DNA from: Garcia nutans
Lineage: Eukaryota > Streptophyta > Magnoliopsida > Malpighiales > Euphorbiaceae
Assembly (NCBI GenBank): GCA_947685225.1
Contig: CANTUV010000072.1
Span: 9,858,001 to 9,922,000, forward strand
Length of the DNA stretch: 64,000 nucleotides
Reading direction: 5' to 3'
In this document: positions 46,509 through 59,104 of the stretch, one piece after another
How positions within the stretch are numbered: the first letter of the stretch is position 1
How the letters are laid out: every line of letters starts with the position of its first letter
Translations under genes and position numbers: made by a program
Notes under the pieces: generated by a model
Database searches by the model: none
What the model saw: only the letters and a program-made list of their open reading frames with translations
Told to the model about the DNA's origin: nothing

Positions 46509-49500
46509 TAGGTTTGAGGTTCTCTACCTAGGTGGGTTGTTAGAGAGAGAAAATTGAAATTAAAAAAAAATAATTTTCAATATGCATGCATTGGCAGTGA
46601 TAATTTATCTGATCCCTGATGTGGCAATGTCCATTTGATATAATGAATATGAGTTGAGATGGTGTCTGGGTTGCATAGATCAGAGTGGCGCAGTGAAAGC
46701 GTCATTCTAGAGATTATGGATTAAGAATTTTTAAAATTTTTATTTGAAATTTAAAATTTATAGCTGATTTAATTGATGAATAAGTGAAATTAGAAAAACA
46801 ATCTAGGAAATGATTTAAGATATAAAAATAAAAAGTTTGAGAAATGAGCATGATAGTTACAGAAAATTCTATAGGTGTACTGCAAAGTGATATTGTCTGA
46901 ATTTTTGGACAAATCTAGAAATATTGGATGAGTTTGAACATTTAGTAAAAGGTTTTTTTTTTCTGTATGTTAGAATCCAATGTATAAAATTTTATAAAAT
47001 TTAAAGATGGATCACTAATTAAGAAAAATAGAAGAAAACAGATTGTTGGAGTACCAGCAACTCAGAATCTGTTGAAATTGAGAAAAAAAATAAATTTAGA
47101 AACTATGGTAAACCAAACCAGAAAAATCTGAAAATTTACAAACAATATCATATATATTCCTATAACATATGGTTAAAATTTCATGAATTTTTATTAAGGT
47201 TTGATACCTAAAAAAAATGGACAACCGGGTGCTGCCAGAGAAATTATTAAAGAGATAGATTCTCTGATTTTGAAAGATTTAATTTTTAAATATATTAAAT
47301 CAGCTTGGAAAAATCTAAAATTTAAATATAAGTTCATATATGTGTCAAGTGCACATAGATAAAATTTTACAAGCTTTTATAAAGAATTATAAGGAATATA
47401 AAAATTAAAAGTGAGATTGACATGAAACTGAGGAAGTCATGCAGTTTTGTGTAAGTAATAAATTAATTTTATGAGACAAATGAATGAAGAAAATTATAAA
47501 AATTTATATACATATGGGTATAAGTATAGAAGGAATATGGAGTTTTTAATAATTTGCAATAAAGAGTTCATAATTAAAATCAAAGAGTGAAATCATATAT
47601 GATAGCGAATTATTTATTATGGAATAATGATGCATGATTTGGGGTTTAGTGTGTAAAATTAAAGTATCTAAATGGATAGTGTTAATTAGTGTAATGAAAT
47701 AAATTAGTGTTGCTTAAATGTAAATATTATGATTTTAAAATTGAAAATGTGACATAGATGAGATTTGGTGAGGTTCATGTTGTTGATCGTATTATGTGAA
47801 ATTTGAATTGTTGAAATGAGTTTTCATAATTGTGAAAGTGATGTGTTTTGATGTTATATTAATATAAAAATAATGTTTATAAAGTAAGATGTTGAAAATG
47901 AGATTAATAGAATGAAGTTTAAGTAAAGTAGTAAGTTGGAAATTTAGAGTAGTAAGGGAATTTCGATGAAGATTGTTTAGATATTGATAGTTTAATGTTT
48001 AATAAGCATGAGAGTAATTTTGAATGAGTAATATTATTTAAGAAAATATCATGTAATGTGTAATGTGGTTGATAATATAGAAATTTTTTATGAAATAAAA
48101 GGGAAATGATTAAGTAAGTAAAAATGAGTTATTTTAGGTAATTGAATTGGAAATGATGAAAAGGGATATGAAGGGTATGATAAATGCATAAAAAAATGTG
48201 AGAGATATCACATTGGAAATGTGACTAAGATTTATGTGAGGTGATATATATATATATAATAAGAAACTTATTTAAGAGATGGGCGATTAAATAAGGAATA
48301 TGTTAATTATGTTGTTGTCAGAGTGTATATATATGTTGAATTGATGAATAACCTAATTAATGTCAAAAGAATGAGAAATGATAATGTTCTCTGAAATGTG
48401 ATAAATGTTAACTTTGTATAGGTTGTATGTAAAAGAGGAATTGAGTATAATTGTATGATTTGTGTGATGAGATTTTTTTTAATATGAAGACAAATATGAT
48501 ATGTAAGAAAATGTGGAAAGTAAGTCACATTGTGATTATGACTTATGAATGTGTATGTGGATGATTTAAAAAAATGTTATCGAGTGTTTACTACCTTATG
48601 CAAATACGTGTCTAGTGATATTGAGAATGATATTGCATGTATTAACAGACCTAAGAGAGATTAGGTCTTGACCTGCGTAGAGTTAGGTCATGTGATGAAT
48701 TGAGATTGAGAATGGACCCAAACAGAGCTGGATGGTTAAATTGTTATTTTAACAACTGAACTTGATAATTGTATAGTGTTTTGGGCCTAAAGTATATGCG
48801 TATAAATAAGAGATTGTAAGGAAAAGGAAAGTATAATGAAGAAAGTATGGAAATGGAATATATATATATATGAATGAAAATTTTTATAAGAGATAGATTA
48901 GAAATGGAGTAATAAATGGAAATTGTGTAAAATTATCATATGAACAAATGTGTATCTGTAAGAGATGTTAATGATAATATTGTTGAAACATGAGTTAGGT
49001 TAATGATGATCAAGTGATCAAGAGTAAATTGCTTTGAAACAGAGCTGAAACATGTTAACCTTTTGTGTAGCAAAAGATTAGAAAATGAATATGTAATTTT
49101 TGCGATACGAACTTAACATTGTGATTGAAAATGTTTGAAGAAGAATGATAGAAGGACAGTATTTATTTATAAGCCACAGACGTTACCATTATTATGGCAA
49201 GACCGTTGGATAGTTTTGGTGCGATTGATAATTATGCTTTAAGAAACATGGTCAAGACTTATGGTTTGCGTAGTTGGATCTTATAATTTTATGTTAGAAA
49301 TTTGTTTATAATTATAGAAAGTGTGGAAACAAAAGAGAATTGTGAAAATATGATGAGTTTTAAGTGATGTGTAAGAAAAGTGATTTGTGTAAATAGGGTT
49401 ATTATAAGAAATGTGAGAAAATGGTAAATGAAAGGAATTATGAAATGTGAGTAAGAGTTATAATGAATGTATTTGAAAGTGGTATAAAATGAATAAGTTG

Positions 49501-50337
49501 ATGAAAATGATGTGTAAAGTAAACGAGACTAGGGGAAATGAATATTATCTGTAATGATGAATTTGAAGAGAATTAAAATTTGAGAATAAATTTGACCTAA
49601 TAGAATTAGGTCATGAATTGAAAACAGATTGATGAATTTAAAATAGACTAAAGGTTGGTCAGAATAGAATAAGGTTGTGATGGTCATATTGTGATAGTTA
49701 GATCAATTGAACCAAAATGTAATAAGTTTACAAGTATTTATTGAAATTCAATGTGTGTAGTTGTATTAAGAATATGCAAGCTATATGATAATGTGCTTAA
49801 TACAGCATTCTGATATGTATATGCATATGAAAGGAGCTAAGTTATATTAGTTTCAAATAATTATAAGAGAAAAATGTTAGTTATAGTATAATGGGAATGA
49901 ATCTTATTAAGGAAATAAGATTTTGCTGTTGTATAATGGTGATGTCAAATTAATATGTGGTAATTGTATAAAGATTAGGATCAAAGTGAAGATGTGCAAA
50001 ATTATTTTGTTAAGATAAAAGTTATCAACATTTGAATTTAAGGTGATGAGAGTATATTTTTAAGATAATGAAGTGATCAAATATATTGAGTGCAATAGGT
50101 GTGTGGGTATATATATTAAAGAGATGAACTAATTTTTGTCTAATGACAATTCGATTGATGATATGATAATTTATTGTGACTGTTTGAGTAAATCGACAGT
50201 ATAATGATGTGTTAGGGAATGGTAAAAAGGAAATTAAGAATGAACCTAAGGGGGAGATTAGAAATTATTTAATTTGGTAAAATAATGATTTGGATGATTT
50301 ATTGCCATACTTGATAATTTCGAGGACGAAATTATTT

Positions 50338-50351
50338 AAGGGGGAGAAAAT
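50338..50351 (+). other. Polypurine tract
   Basis: AAGGGGGAGAAAAT immediately before the 3' LTR. Confidence 0.85.
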
Positions 50352-53300
50352 TGTAACATCCGTGATTTTGGAGATATCAAATTGTATATACTCAATATAT
50401 ATATCTAGAGTATATATAACATATGCATAAGGTATATTAATTGTATATGTTGGATTAATACATTACATACTTAATATTTAATACACATATAAGGTACATT
50501 TGATATGTATATAAGATACACATTACTTGTGCACATGTGTAATATCCCAAATTTTTAAAAAGTTCTAATTTTTGAAAATTTGATAAAATAAATTATAATT
50601 TAAATGGATAAATTAAATTAATGGTTTTAAATGAAAAATGAAGGGGTTTTAAATGAAAAAGTGGAACATATATGTAATATATATGTAAAATATACATAAC
50701 ATATAAAAGTCAACACTTTTTAAAAGAAAAAGTCAAAGTAAAAGGGTATTTTAGTAATTAAATCTTAGAAATTCAAAATTAATAAAATAATTCAAAAATA
50801 AATTATTTTTGAATGGAAGAGGGAATTTATGACTTTTAATTTATTAAATAAATAAATAATTATTAAATTATTTTAATATATATATATGGTTTAAAATAAA
50901 AGATGAAAAGAAAAAGAAAATTAAAAGTCTTCATCTTCTTTCTTCTTCTTCTTCTCCAAGCCGAATTCTCCATGGCCAAAGAGGGAGATTTTTAGCTTCT
51001 TCCATCATCAAATTCTTCAAGCTTTCAAGGAAATAAGAGTAGTTTTGGTGATTTTCCAACAAGTAAGCTTTATTTCCAAAATTATGAAGTTCTTTAAAGC
51101 TTATGAATATGTATGAATTGAGTTTTTGAAAGAGCTTGTTATAATTGTTGGAATGGGCATGGAAGATGTTCTTTTGATGAGTAAATAATGATTTTAAGGT
51201 TGGATTAAAGAAATGGTTAAGTTTGGGTAAGATTGGTGAAGAGAGAAAATTTAGGGTTATGGAACATTTGAGTTTTTGAAATCATGATTTTTAATTGTGC
51301 AAATTGATTCCAAATGAGTTGTTTTGATGCATAAACAAGTATTTTAAAGTCAAATATTGGATTTGGTTGTGTTTGGTTAGAGTTTGAAGAGGGTAGTATT
51401 GATTTAGGGTTTTGGAAAAGTGAATTTTCAAAGAATGATTAATTGTTTGATTTTAATGCTTAAATCATGTTATTTAAGGATATAAGTGGTGGAAATAAGA
51501 TTGAAATGATAATTGGATTGAGTTGGAATGCAGATCCTTCAATGGTGAAGGTTATGTTATTTTAGGGTTTTGTACATAAGCATATGGTTAATTAATGTAA
51601 TTGGTTTAAACATGCTAAAATATGTTTCTAATGATATTAATAAACTTAAAAAACTAATTTAAATGGCTTGATATGGTTTTTCAAAGTTAAAGTGAGCTGA
51701 AGCTTAATTTTGGGATTTGGTTTAGAGTGATGTTTAATTATGGTTTGATGTTGAGAATACCTTAGAATGTGATATTAAATGATTATGTATGATCACATTT
51801 GGTATAGGCATTGAGGGAGGTTGATTTGCTTCATCCAAGTGGTGAAGGGCGAAGTTGTGTTAAGCTTGCTTTGGGTTGCTAGTGGAGGTATGTACAAACT
51901 TTAAATATATTGTTTATATTTGCATGACATTTTGGCTTAACACATTTTGGTTGGAAAATGTGTTAAGTTACTTGGTTCATTGATTGAGTATGAATAATGT
52001 GCTATGACATTTGTAATGTCATATATGTGTTAAATGCATTGTGAAAAGCCATTGATAATGGCTAAATTGTGTAGAATGTGAAATATGTATATTATGTGAA
52101 AATACCCAAAGTAATTGGGTAATGTGTTGTGAATGCAAAAATGAGATATGTGGAATAATGAAATGAATTGATATTGATAAAAATGAGAAAAGTGAGAAAA
52201 GTGAGAAAAATGAGAAAGAAATGTGAAAATAAGGCAATGTGCCTAGATTGAATATGTGACAATGAGAAAGAGATCAATAATGAGAAAAATGAATAAATTG
52301 TGTGACTAGTATGTTATTCAATTTTCAGAGTGCGGCATGACTACAATTGCCTACGGGCTAAACGCTGGAATGGTGAAAAGACTTGGTCGTAAGCCTCAAA
52401 AACTGTAGCAGTCTAGCTGGGTTGATGACCAAGATACTGGAACCTAAGGGTCTAGCCGGGTTGAGGTCCAAGAGACTGGGGCTGTTACATTATCCATGGA
52501 TATATTGCCTATGGGGCTAGGCACATGGTGTCATGATGGACCAAAGCAGTAACTCTGAAATTTGAATAGCATATTAGATCCTTTTTGGGCCCATGCTTGT
52601 CTTTATTTTAATGTGAATTATGAATTGTGATACAATTTAGCAATATAATGTTATGAGTTGTGATTATGAAATATTTGAAAAATATAAGAAAGTAGAATGA
52701 TGTGACATCTATATGTATTATGCATTGGCATTGCATTTAGTTTTATTGTTATTATCAAAGTTTGTACTACTAGGCTTCGGCTTAGTGCAATTATAATTCG
52801 TCGCACAGGTATCGTGGATGATTTGGTAAAGCTGGAGAGTTCTACTAGACCTGGTCGGGTCTCGGTTTGTATTTATTGAGCTTGAAAAGTTATTTTGGGG
52901 TACATCAAGATCAGAGCCAGTTGCCAGCATGTAGATATTTGATATTATATATGTTATGATATGTTTTTTTGGAAGTATATAATGTAAATTGCAAATAATG
53001 TTTTGAATAATTTGTTTAAATGGGATTTTATATGTGTTGTTAATTTATATTTCTATATATAAGTATTTTGAGAAAATATGGAGAAATTAAGAAGTATTGC
53101 TGAAATGGTGAATTGGTTTTTATTGGGAGTGTTTGCTTTATGCAGGTTGTGTTTTGATGAATTTTGGGAACGTCCAAATTACAAACAAAACTCTGGCGAA
53201 TTTTTCCCAGAGATTTTCATATAAAATATTTATTTTGGATTCCTATAACAAGCAAAGAATATTTATATACTATTTATTTTATATATTAGATTTTGAAATC

Positions 53301-53419
53301 TTTAAACAAAAATGTGAAATTTTTTATTAAATCGGTCTGTGACATTTTATACCGTATATGTGTATTTTACATATGCTGAAAATATGTATTGTACGTATAT
53401 AGGGTATAAGGGTGTTACA
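50352..53419 (+). repeat. 3' LTR of the Tekay-like element
   Basis: Same order as the 5' LTR. A deletion near 52330 removes one GGGTCGTAAGCC copy and flanks, and small indels account for the rest of the length difference. Confidence 0.9.
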
Positions 53420-54173
53420 AGGAAGACCCGGTTGATTGGAATTGTGGAGCTCATCAACAATGCTAAGGCAGCATCCATGGAGAACATGTTCACTAATAGA
53501 GATCAATTAAAAAATGAGGTACCAATCCCTATTCTACGAGACCAATCGAACCATGTGCTGTCTAAGTGGAGCAATAAGGGCGGCTATCACCCCAGTGGAA
53601 AAAGTCATAGGGAAAGAGAGAAGAACTATTTTTCTGCAAAAATAAAATTATCAGCCTAGCAATCAAAATACACAAAAGGAAGCTGATGTTAATGCCACCG
53701 GTCAAGGAGGAATGGGGCAATTTTTAGAATTGGGGAAGCCGCTATCTTGGGTTCTAAATAAGCTACAAAAGAAGGGATTATTACAACCATTGGCTCCTCG
53801 ATCGCTACATAATCCCTTGCCACCAAACTTCAATGCTAAGGCTTTTTGTCAATTTCATCAGACTCAAGGACATGAGACTGATAGATGTACTTCATTGAGG
53901 CTTGAGATTCAAGATCTAATCGACAATGGTAAACTGCCTGAGTCTAATAAGCACAATACTAAGAATAATTCTCTACCTAAATTTGGAAGGGCGCCACCGC
54001 TTACAACCTTCATGAAGAGTTTTATCTTGTCATCCTATGATGATATGGATGGAGAAGCTGCTAAAGATGATGTGCTACTAAGCAAGCTTGGACTAACTGT
54101 GGATGATGAAGCAATGATCCTTGATGATGGAAAAAATCCTTACCTCCAACTCAACAAACTTTCCTTAGCTTGA

Positions 54174-55939
54174 ATATTACTCTATTTATTTTACTTCCTT
54201 TAATATTTAATTGGAACAATTGTGTCTTTTAAATTTAAAGTAGTTTGAATAAATTACTTTCATAAAATTTTTTGTTGGTTTTTGTTCATTTTGGTGCTCA
54301 ACTAATGAGGAATCTGGCTTGATGATTCATGAATTAATATATTTATGCATCATGACTTGAATGACTTTACTAGGTGAGGGAATTATTCTATAGCATTGAG
54401 TTGTGTATGCTTACTTAGAGAGGGCTCCTGCATAATTACCTTTCGCTAGGTCCTAGTCAGTCTTAGAACATGCTTTGACAAACTTTCAAGGCGAAATTGA
54501 ACTCTGCTTATTTAAGGGAGAGATGATCTAGGCATTATTTGGTTAGCCAACAATTAGTATCCACCCTATTAAATATCAATCCCTAGTTGTCCCTTTGAGC
54601 CTTCATAAAATTTTTAGCTTTCTTTCCACTGGCATATAACCCCAACAACCTACCCTGAGCTGTTGTGATACTTTTGACGAGTCTTATGTTCACTAAGATG
54701 AAGAGGCAAGAAGATCAAAGAAAGAAATGAATAGTCAAGACCATGAAGATAGTTGAAGTTCTCAAGACCATAAGGGTAGTTGAAGTTTTCCTAATATTTC
54801 CAACATATCAAGACAATATCAGAGTAACAAATGATCTATCCCTGTTAAAGGAGATTTATGTTACTCCACTCATCCATTATTAGAAACCCAATTGGTACAA
54901 ACAAGGCAACTCTTTTAGAGTTAGAACCAAAAAGAAAAAAGAGGAAAAAAAGAGAAGAAGAAAAGAAAAAAAAAGAAAAAAAGAGGAGGAAAAAAGAAAG
55001 ATAAAACATAAAAAAGCGGTTCAGAAAGCCAACTGAGTTCTCTTTTACCTAAAGTAGCAAAAGGCTTCCATTTGGACAGTTTGACTTGAATTTGTCCAAC
55101 CCAACCATAGATTCAATCAAAATCAGAGAAAAAGGAGAAAGACCATCCAGTTCTTGAAAGTTCTGTACTTGACAGTCCTGCAAGGAAGAAGGACAAAATG
55201 ATAAAATGCTCAAAGAAAGGGAAGAGTAAGAAAAATAAAAAGAAATAAAAGGGAGAAGAAGAAAAGAAATGAATTTGGGTACCAAACTTTTTACAAGGGC
55301 AAGGACTTTCCTAATCAAGATCTAGATTAATGCCAAGAAGATAGAAGAAATTTCGAGTCTAGTAAGATTGCTCCCAGCTGGCTAAAGTTCAAATAAGAAA
55401 TTTGTAGTGTGAAGATTTATCCATTGTGTCACATCAGCCCCTATCCCAAAATGGCCTTCACTTAAACCCATGTCCCATATAGACCCCATTTCAAGCCTAT
55501 TAAAGACCTGTTGATCTCTCATGGTAGGTAGAGTCTATTAGTGGAGATAGTTTGAATAAGCATGTATATGAGATAGATAATATTCAAACTCAAATGAGAT
55601 CTTTGACCAAGTAATGTGTATGTGCCTATCTGAAGTGCAACAGTTCTTCCTTAAGTAGAAATAATTCCCGAGTTTAGTATGGTAACTAAGGCTGTGATGT
55701 TATAGATATGTTAATTTTGAAATTTGAATCCTGAGGTAATATGGCACTGATTTGACAAAGTCACTGTATCTAATTTAAAAAAAAAAGAGAGAGCAAAAAT
55801 TTAAAAAAAATTTTAAAAAAAAGAGAGCAAAAGTAAAAAAAAAAAAGTGTACAAAACAAAAAAATTATTATTATCATTACCATTTTTGGCTTAATTACAA
55901 GTTTTATTACAAGTTTTTATTACAAGTTTTATATTTTTG
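54174..55939 (+). other. Post-gag non-coding region of A2
   Basis: No gene. 54290-54660 is a block conserved with 6860-7250 (A1, inverted) and 62450-62830. 54945-55012 is a long purine tract. 55770-55860 is A-rich. Nothing resembling protease or RT is present where it would be in an autonomous element. Confidence 0.7.
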
Positions 55940-58013
55940 TCACTGCGAGGAAGGAGGCAGTTCATAATCAGACAAAGCCCTAAAAAAGTCATCACCCGTT
56001 GGAGGAGGGGGCATATTATCCGTCCCATATCCGCTCGAAGAAGGAATATCTAAACCTCTAGGACTTTGAAAATTAGTTCTATCATTGCCTAAACAGGGAG
56101 GTGGTATATCATGGGTAACAGTCTGAGATCCTCTTGATGAAGAGGCATTTGGTTTCCCCATGCCCTGAAATCGAAAGTATCGGAAGTCCCGTGCCTCTTG
56201 TTGATACATTTCCTCAAAATGGGCTGTATGTTGATGACTTGTAGCTAATTCCTTCTAAAGCTTCCTATTTTGCTCCTTAAGCATCCGTTGTGAGCCAGAA
56301 AAAGAAAGGGTAAGTTCATACATTTTCATGCATACATGCAAGCATACATCATTATGGGATAAGATTGACTGACCAGGTAACTCAGATAAAAGCTCTGCGA
56401 ATCAGATGGCACATCTAAATAAGAAGGGGCAAATGGAGAAAACTGTCGCTGTATCGGGGCATCATACAGAGGGCAGCCCCATAGTCAGAGGAACCAGTAG
56501 CCTACAATGATTATACAAATAATCATAATAGATAAACGAAGAGACAGTTGTAATGACAAAGTGATAGCTACTTGGAAAGTGTCAGCCCCGGAATAGCCAT
56601 GGGATTGAGAAGAAGGCTCCTCCTCATCTTCTTCCTCATCCTCATCCTCATCCACTCCCTCATCTTCTTCATCCTCTCCTCGCTTCTATTTCTTCTTCAC
56701 CTTCAGACAACCCAAGGACACCAGCAGGTGACACTTTAAAACTTAGCAGATGATCCTGGATAAATTGAGCATATGACACGTCCGGTAAGAGTAGGAAGTC
56801 ATGAATATCGAAACCATTACGGGAATGACTCCAAAAGGGCTCCGACATTGCTATAGTGTTCAGAACAAATGATGGAATATCAACTGGTACTCTGCGCCGG
56901 TTAGGTCCAAGGAACTAGTCATGTACTCTCTCGCCTAGAAACCACCCACTAGAGATCGGGCCAGCAATAATTCGATGAGAGTTGTGCAAAGGCATTGCAT
57001 CAATCATGCATCTAATCCAGCCATTTTTCTCTTCGGCTCTCCACCAGGCTGTATCCACCTGCAGAAAAGCAAACCGGTAATTTATCTTTTATCATAGGTT
57101 TGATATTAATATTATCATCTTTCTTACTTGATCCCAGGTCAGACGACTTAAGTGGTAACGGTGAGAGTGTACATGGTGACTCCTGGACACTTCCCTGCGA
57201 CCCGACAACTAAACACCCAACCTTGGAAAATTGACTTGTGGCTGTGTAATGTTTGGAACCCTCACTAAGTTATGCTCGTATGCCCAGACCTGTACATGAA
57301 AGAGAAAATCAAGACTATACACATGCATTGTGTGGATCAATAAGGTTAAAGGAAGTAGCACCTCAGCAATGGATACAAAACCAATAAAGGATCTTTTCTT
57401 CCTGCAGAGCACATCAAAATTGTGATAAAGACAAGCTAGACCAGCTTCCCCCCCATGTATAAGAAGATACGTGATCCAAGTCAGAAAGGGCGCGCAACAC
57501 AGATAAGTGAATGGCGGATTCGGTGCTACCCCAAATGGTTGCCCCCAACAAATATAACAAAAATCCCCGAGTATATTGTTTTTCCTTCTCACCCTGAACG
57601 GGTCGAGTGTACTTTACCCAATACTCTCGGATGGGCTCATATTGGATCTTATATGACCTCCTATATCTGGGCTTGACACCGATCAACTGTCGAATTTTTT
57701 CTTCTTTCAAAATATTGCTGGTCAAAGGGATGGGGGTTCCATCACATTGGAGGCCGGTTATAGCAGCAAATTCAACCGGACCAATTGTCATCTCTCCAAT
57801 GGGCAAATGAAAAGTATGAGTTGTGTCCAACCATCGTTCTGCAAGCGCCTGGATCAATCTTCGGTCTATTTGATAGCCTCGTGCTGGTAATTGCAAAACG
57901 AAGTCCTCAAAACCACTTTCCCGCACCATTCTATTTACTGTAGGCGGGGCCTGGTCATACCACTTACGGGCCTTGTGAATATTTCCTCCCACTTTAATAT
58001 CGCAACCATCATG
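55940..58013 (-). pseudogene. Plant mobile domain (PMD, MAIN-like) gene, antisense to A2, decayed
   Basis: PMD proteins include MAIN/MAIL1 and many transposon-borne relatives; their molecular activity is poorly known. The first readable exon, 58013-57362, gives KWYDQAPPTVNRMVRESGFEDF, WLDTTHTFHLPIGEMTIGP and AAITGLQCDGTPI, typical of PMD. A run of seven G near 57450 shifts frame; with six G the reading continues TWGEAGLACLYHNFD. Likely further exons: 57289-57128 (VWAYEHNLVRVPN, with a TAG after FPRLGV), 57058-56572 (VDTAWWRAEEKNGWIRCMIDAMP, with a TAG after GERVHD, then an acidic run with a frameshift), about 56501-56390, and a last exon to 55940 ending ELPPSSQ with a TAG upstream. Introns of about 70 bp have GT/AG ends. 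No ATG opens the first exon; an upstream exon near 58510-58648 is possible. Three or more stops and at least two frameshifts make it a pseudogene. Confidence 0.8.
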
Positions 58014-59104
58014 CTATCCAAATGCAGGTAAGTCTAGATAAGTACACACGTAATTTCACACACACACTAAAAAATGATAATAATAATATTAATAATATTA
58101 ATAATAATAATAATTTTGTATAAATATATAAAGCAATGTATTTATGTATATACTAAATATAAAAATATAATATAAAAAATATAATAATAAAATATAATAA
58201 AATATAATAATAATAAAATATAAATAATAATAAATAATAAATAATAATAATAATAATAAAATAAATAATAACAAATAAAATAAATAAAAAAGACACAGAC
58301 AAATAATTTCTCGTACAACAGTTGCATGTGTTTCATTCTTATACAATCATTTTAGTACATCATAAGTTTTGTGCATAAATTTATAGATTTTGTTATACAA
58401 ATAAAATTATGCAACATAGATATTTTTGTATATCAATCTTCATGAATATAATTATACTAATAAATCTTGCAATAAATTACTTATATGTACGAAAAAATAC
58501 CACTTACCGGTATTTTATTTTTGGAACTCCGATGGAGATGCATGCCTGGTAATATCAGAATTTGCACAATTTCATTGTCTCAAAGATAAGAAATCAATTC
58601 ATTATTTGATCGAGTCCTATGCCTTGAAGAGTGTTGGACGCCTGCCATGGTAAGTGCTTAAGCTTTAAGAATCTTACAATTCTGAGTGACAATATTTAGT
58701 TTGCAAGGAGAGAAATAATACGACCTATTTATAAAGAATGAAATGAAGAAATGAGCTGCTTATATAGAGGAATGGAAAAGGAAAAAGACAAAAATCAAAA
58801 AGAGAAAAACAGTATTCTCGTGAAAAAAAAAAAGAAAAAGTAAATGTTACTATTGATAAATAGTAAATTACTATTTATAAATAGTAAATGAATAGTTGGT
58901 AAATAGTGCATAAATAGTAACTACACAGTAAATAAATAGGAAAATCAATTATTCAATTCAATTATTCAGATACTTTCGTGTATATAAATATTTTTGCACT
59001 TTTAAAATATTTTTACACACAGGGGCAAGAAGATATATGCATTTTTTGCAAATTTCTTTAGTATACTACTTACTACAATTATTTTTTGCAGACAATTAAA
59101 TCTC
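58014..59104. other. AT-rich spacer upstream of the PMD gene
   Basis: 58075-58280 is an AT microsatellite-like stretch of TAA/TA repeats. On the minus strand a donor CCG|GTAAGTGG near 58506, an acceptor TATTACCAG near 58553 and an ATG at 58648 (MAGVQHSSRHRT) hint at upstream exons but do not join into one frame. 58850-58940 has repeated AAATAGTAAA motifs. No firm gene. Confidence 0.5.

Larger units (their letters stand above)
46490..50351 (+). other. Interior of the Tekay-like element
   Basis: AT-rich, with no open frame over about 75 codons and no recognisable gag, RT, RNase H or integrase motif. Near the 3' end, FEDEII-stop can be read at 50318-50338, reminiscent of the pol C-terminus and junction in chromoviruses. 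Otherwise no function can be assigned. Confidence 0.6.
43355..53419 (+). mobile_element. Tekay-like non-autonomous LTR retrotransposon
   Basis: 10,065 bp with LTRs 43355-46489 (3,135 bp) and 50352-53419 (3,068 bp) that look highly similar. The target sites ATGAA and AGGAA differ at one base. The 3.9-kb interior begins with an iMet-like primer site and ends with a polypurine tract, but no gag or pol domain is readable. It must depend on a relative for its proteins. Confidence 0.9.
43266..54173 (+). pseudogene. gag: gag of A2, short and split by a 10-kb insertion
   Basis: The N-terminus is 43266-43354 (MDANQLRDIIDEVVKTTMAEL). The reading frame stays in register across the insertion site and continues at 53420 (KTRLIGIVELINNAKAA). 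A frameshift follows near 53640. The C-terminal part (from about 53670) has LGKPLSWVLNKLQKKGLLQPLAPR, the complete knuckle CQFHQTQGHETDRC, QDLIDNGKLPES and a tail ending NKLSLA. About 281 codons in all, against about 465 in A1: the whole YKFKMPSFARYN-to-RWRNKAA gag core is absent, replaced by roughly 80 residues I do not recognise. It ends in a stop with no protease after it. Confidence 0.8.

Noticed and set aside
46490..50351. Hidden pol gene in the Tekay-like element
   Set aside because: No long frame and no RT or integrase motif could be read on either strand; a profile search would be needed to exclude deep decay.
55940..58013. PMD region as an intact host gene
   Set aside because: At least three in-frame stops, two frameshifts, no start codon, and it lies between gag and the 3' LTR of A2.
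58098..58346. 82-codon Ile/Leu/Tyr-rich frame
   Set aside because: Product of a TAA/TA microsatellite.
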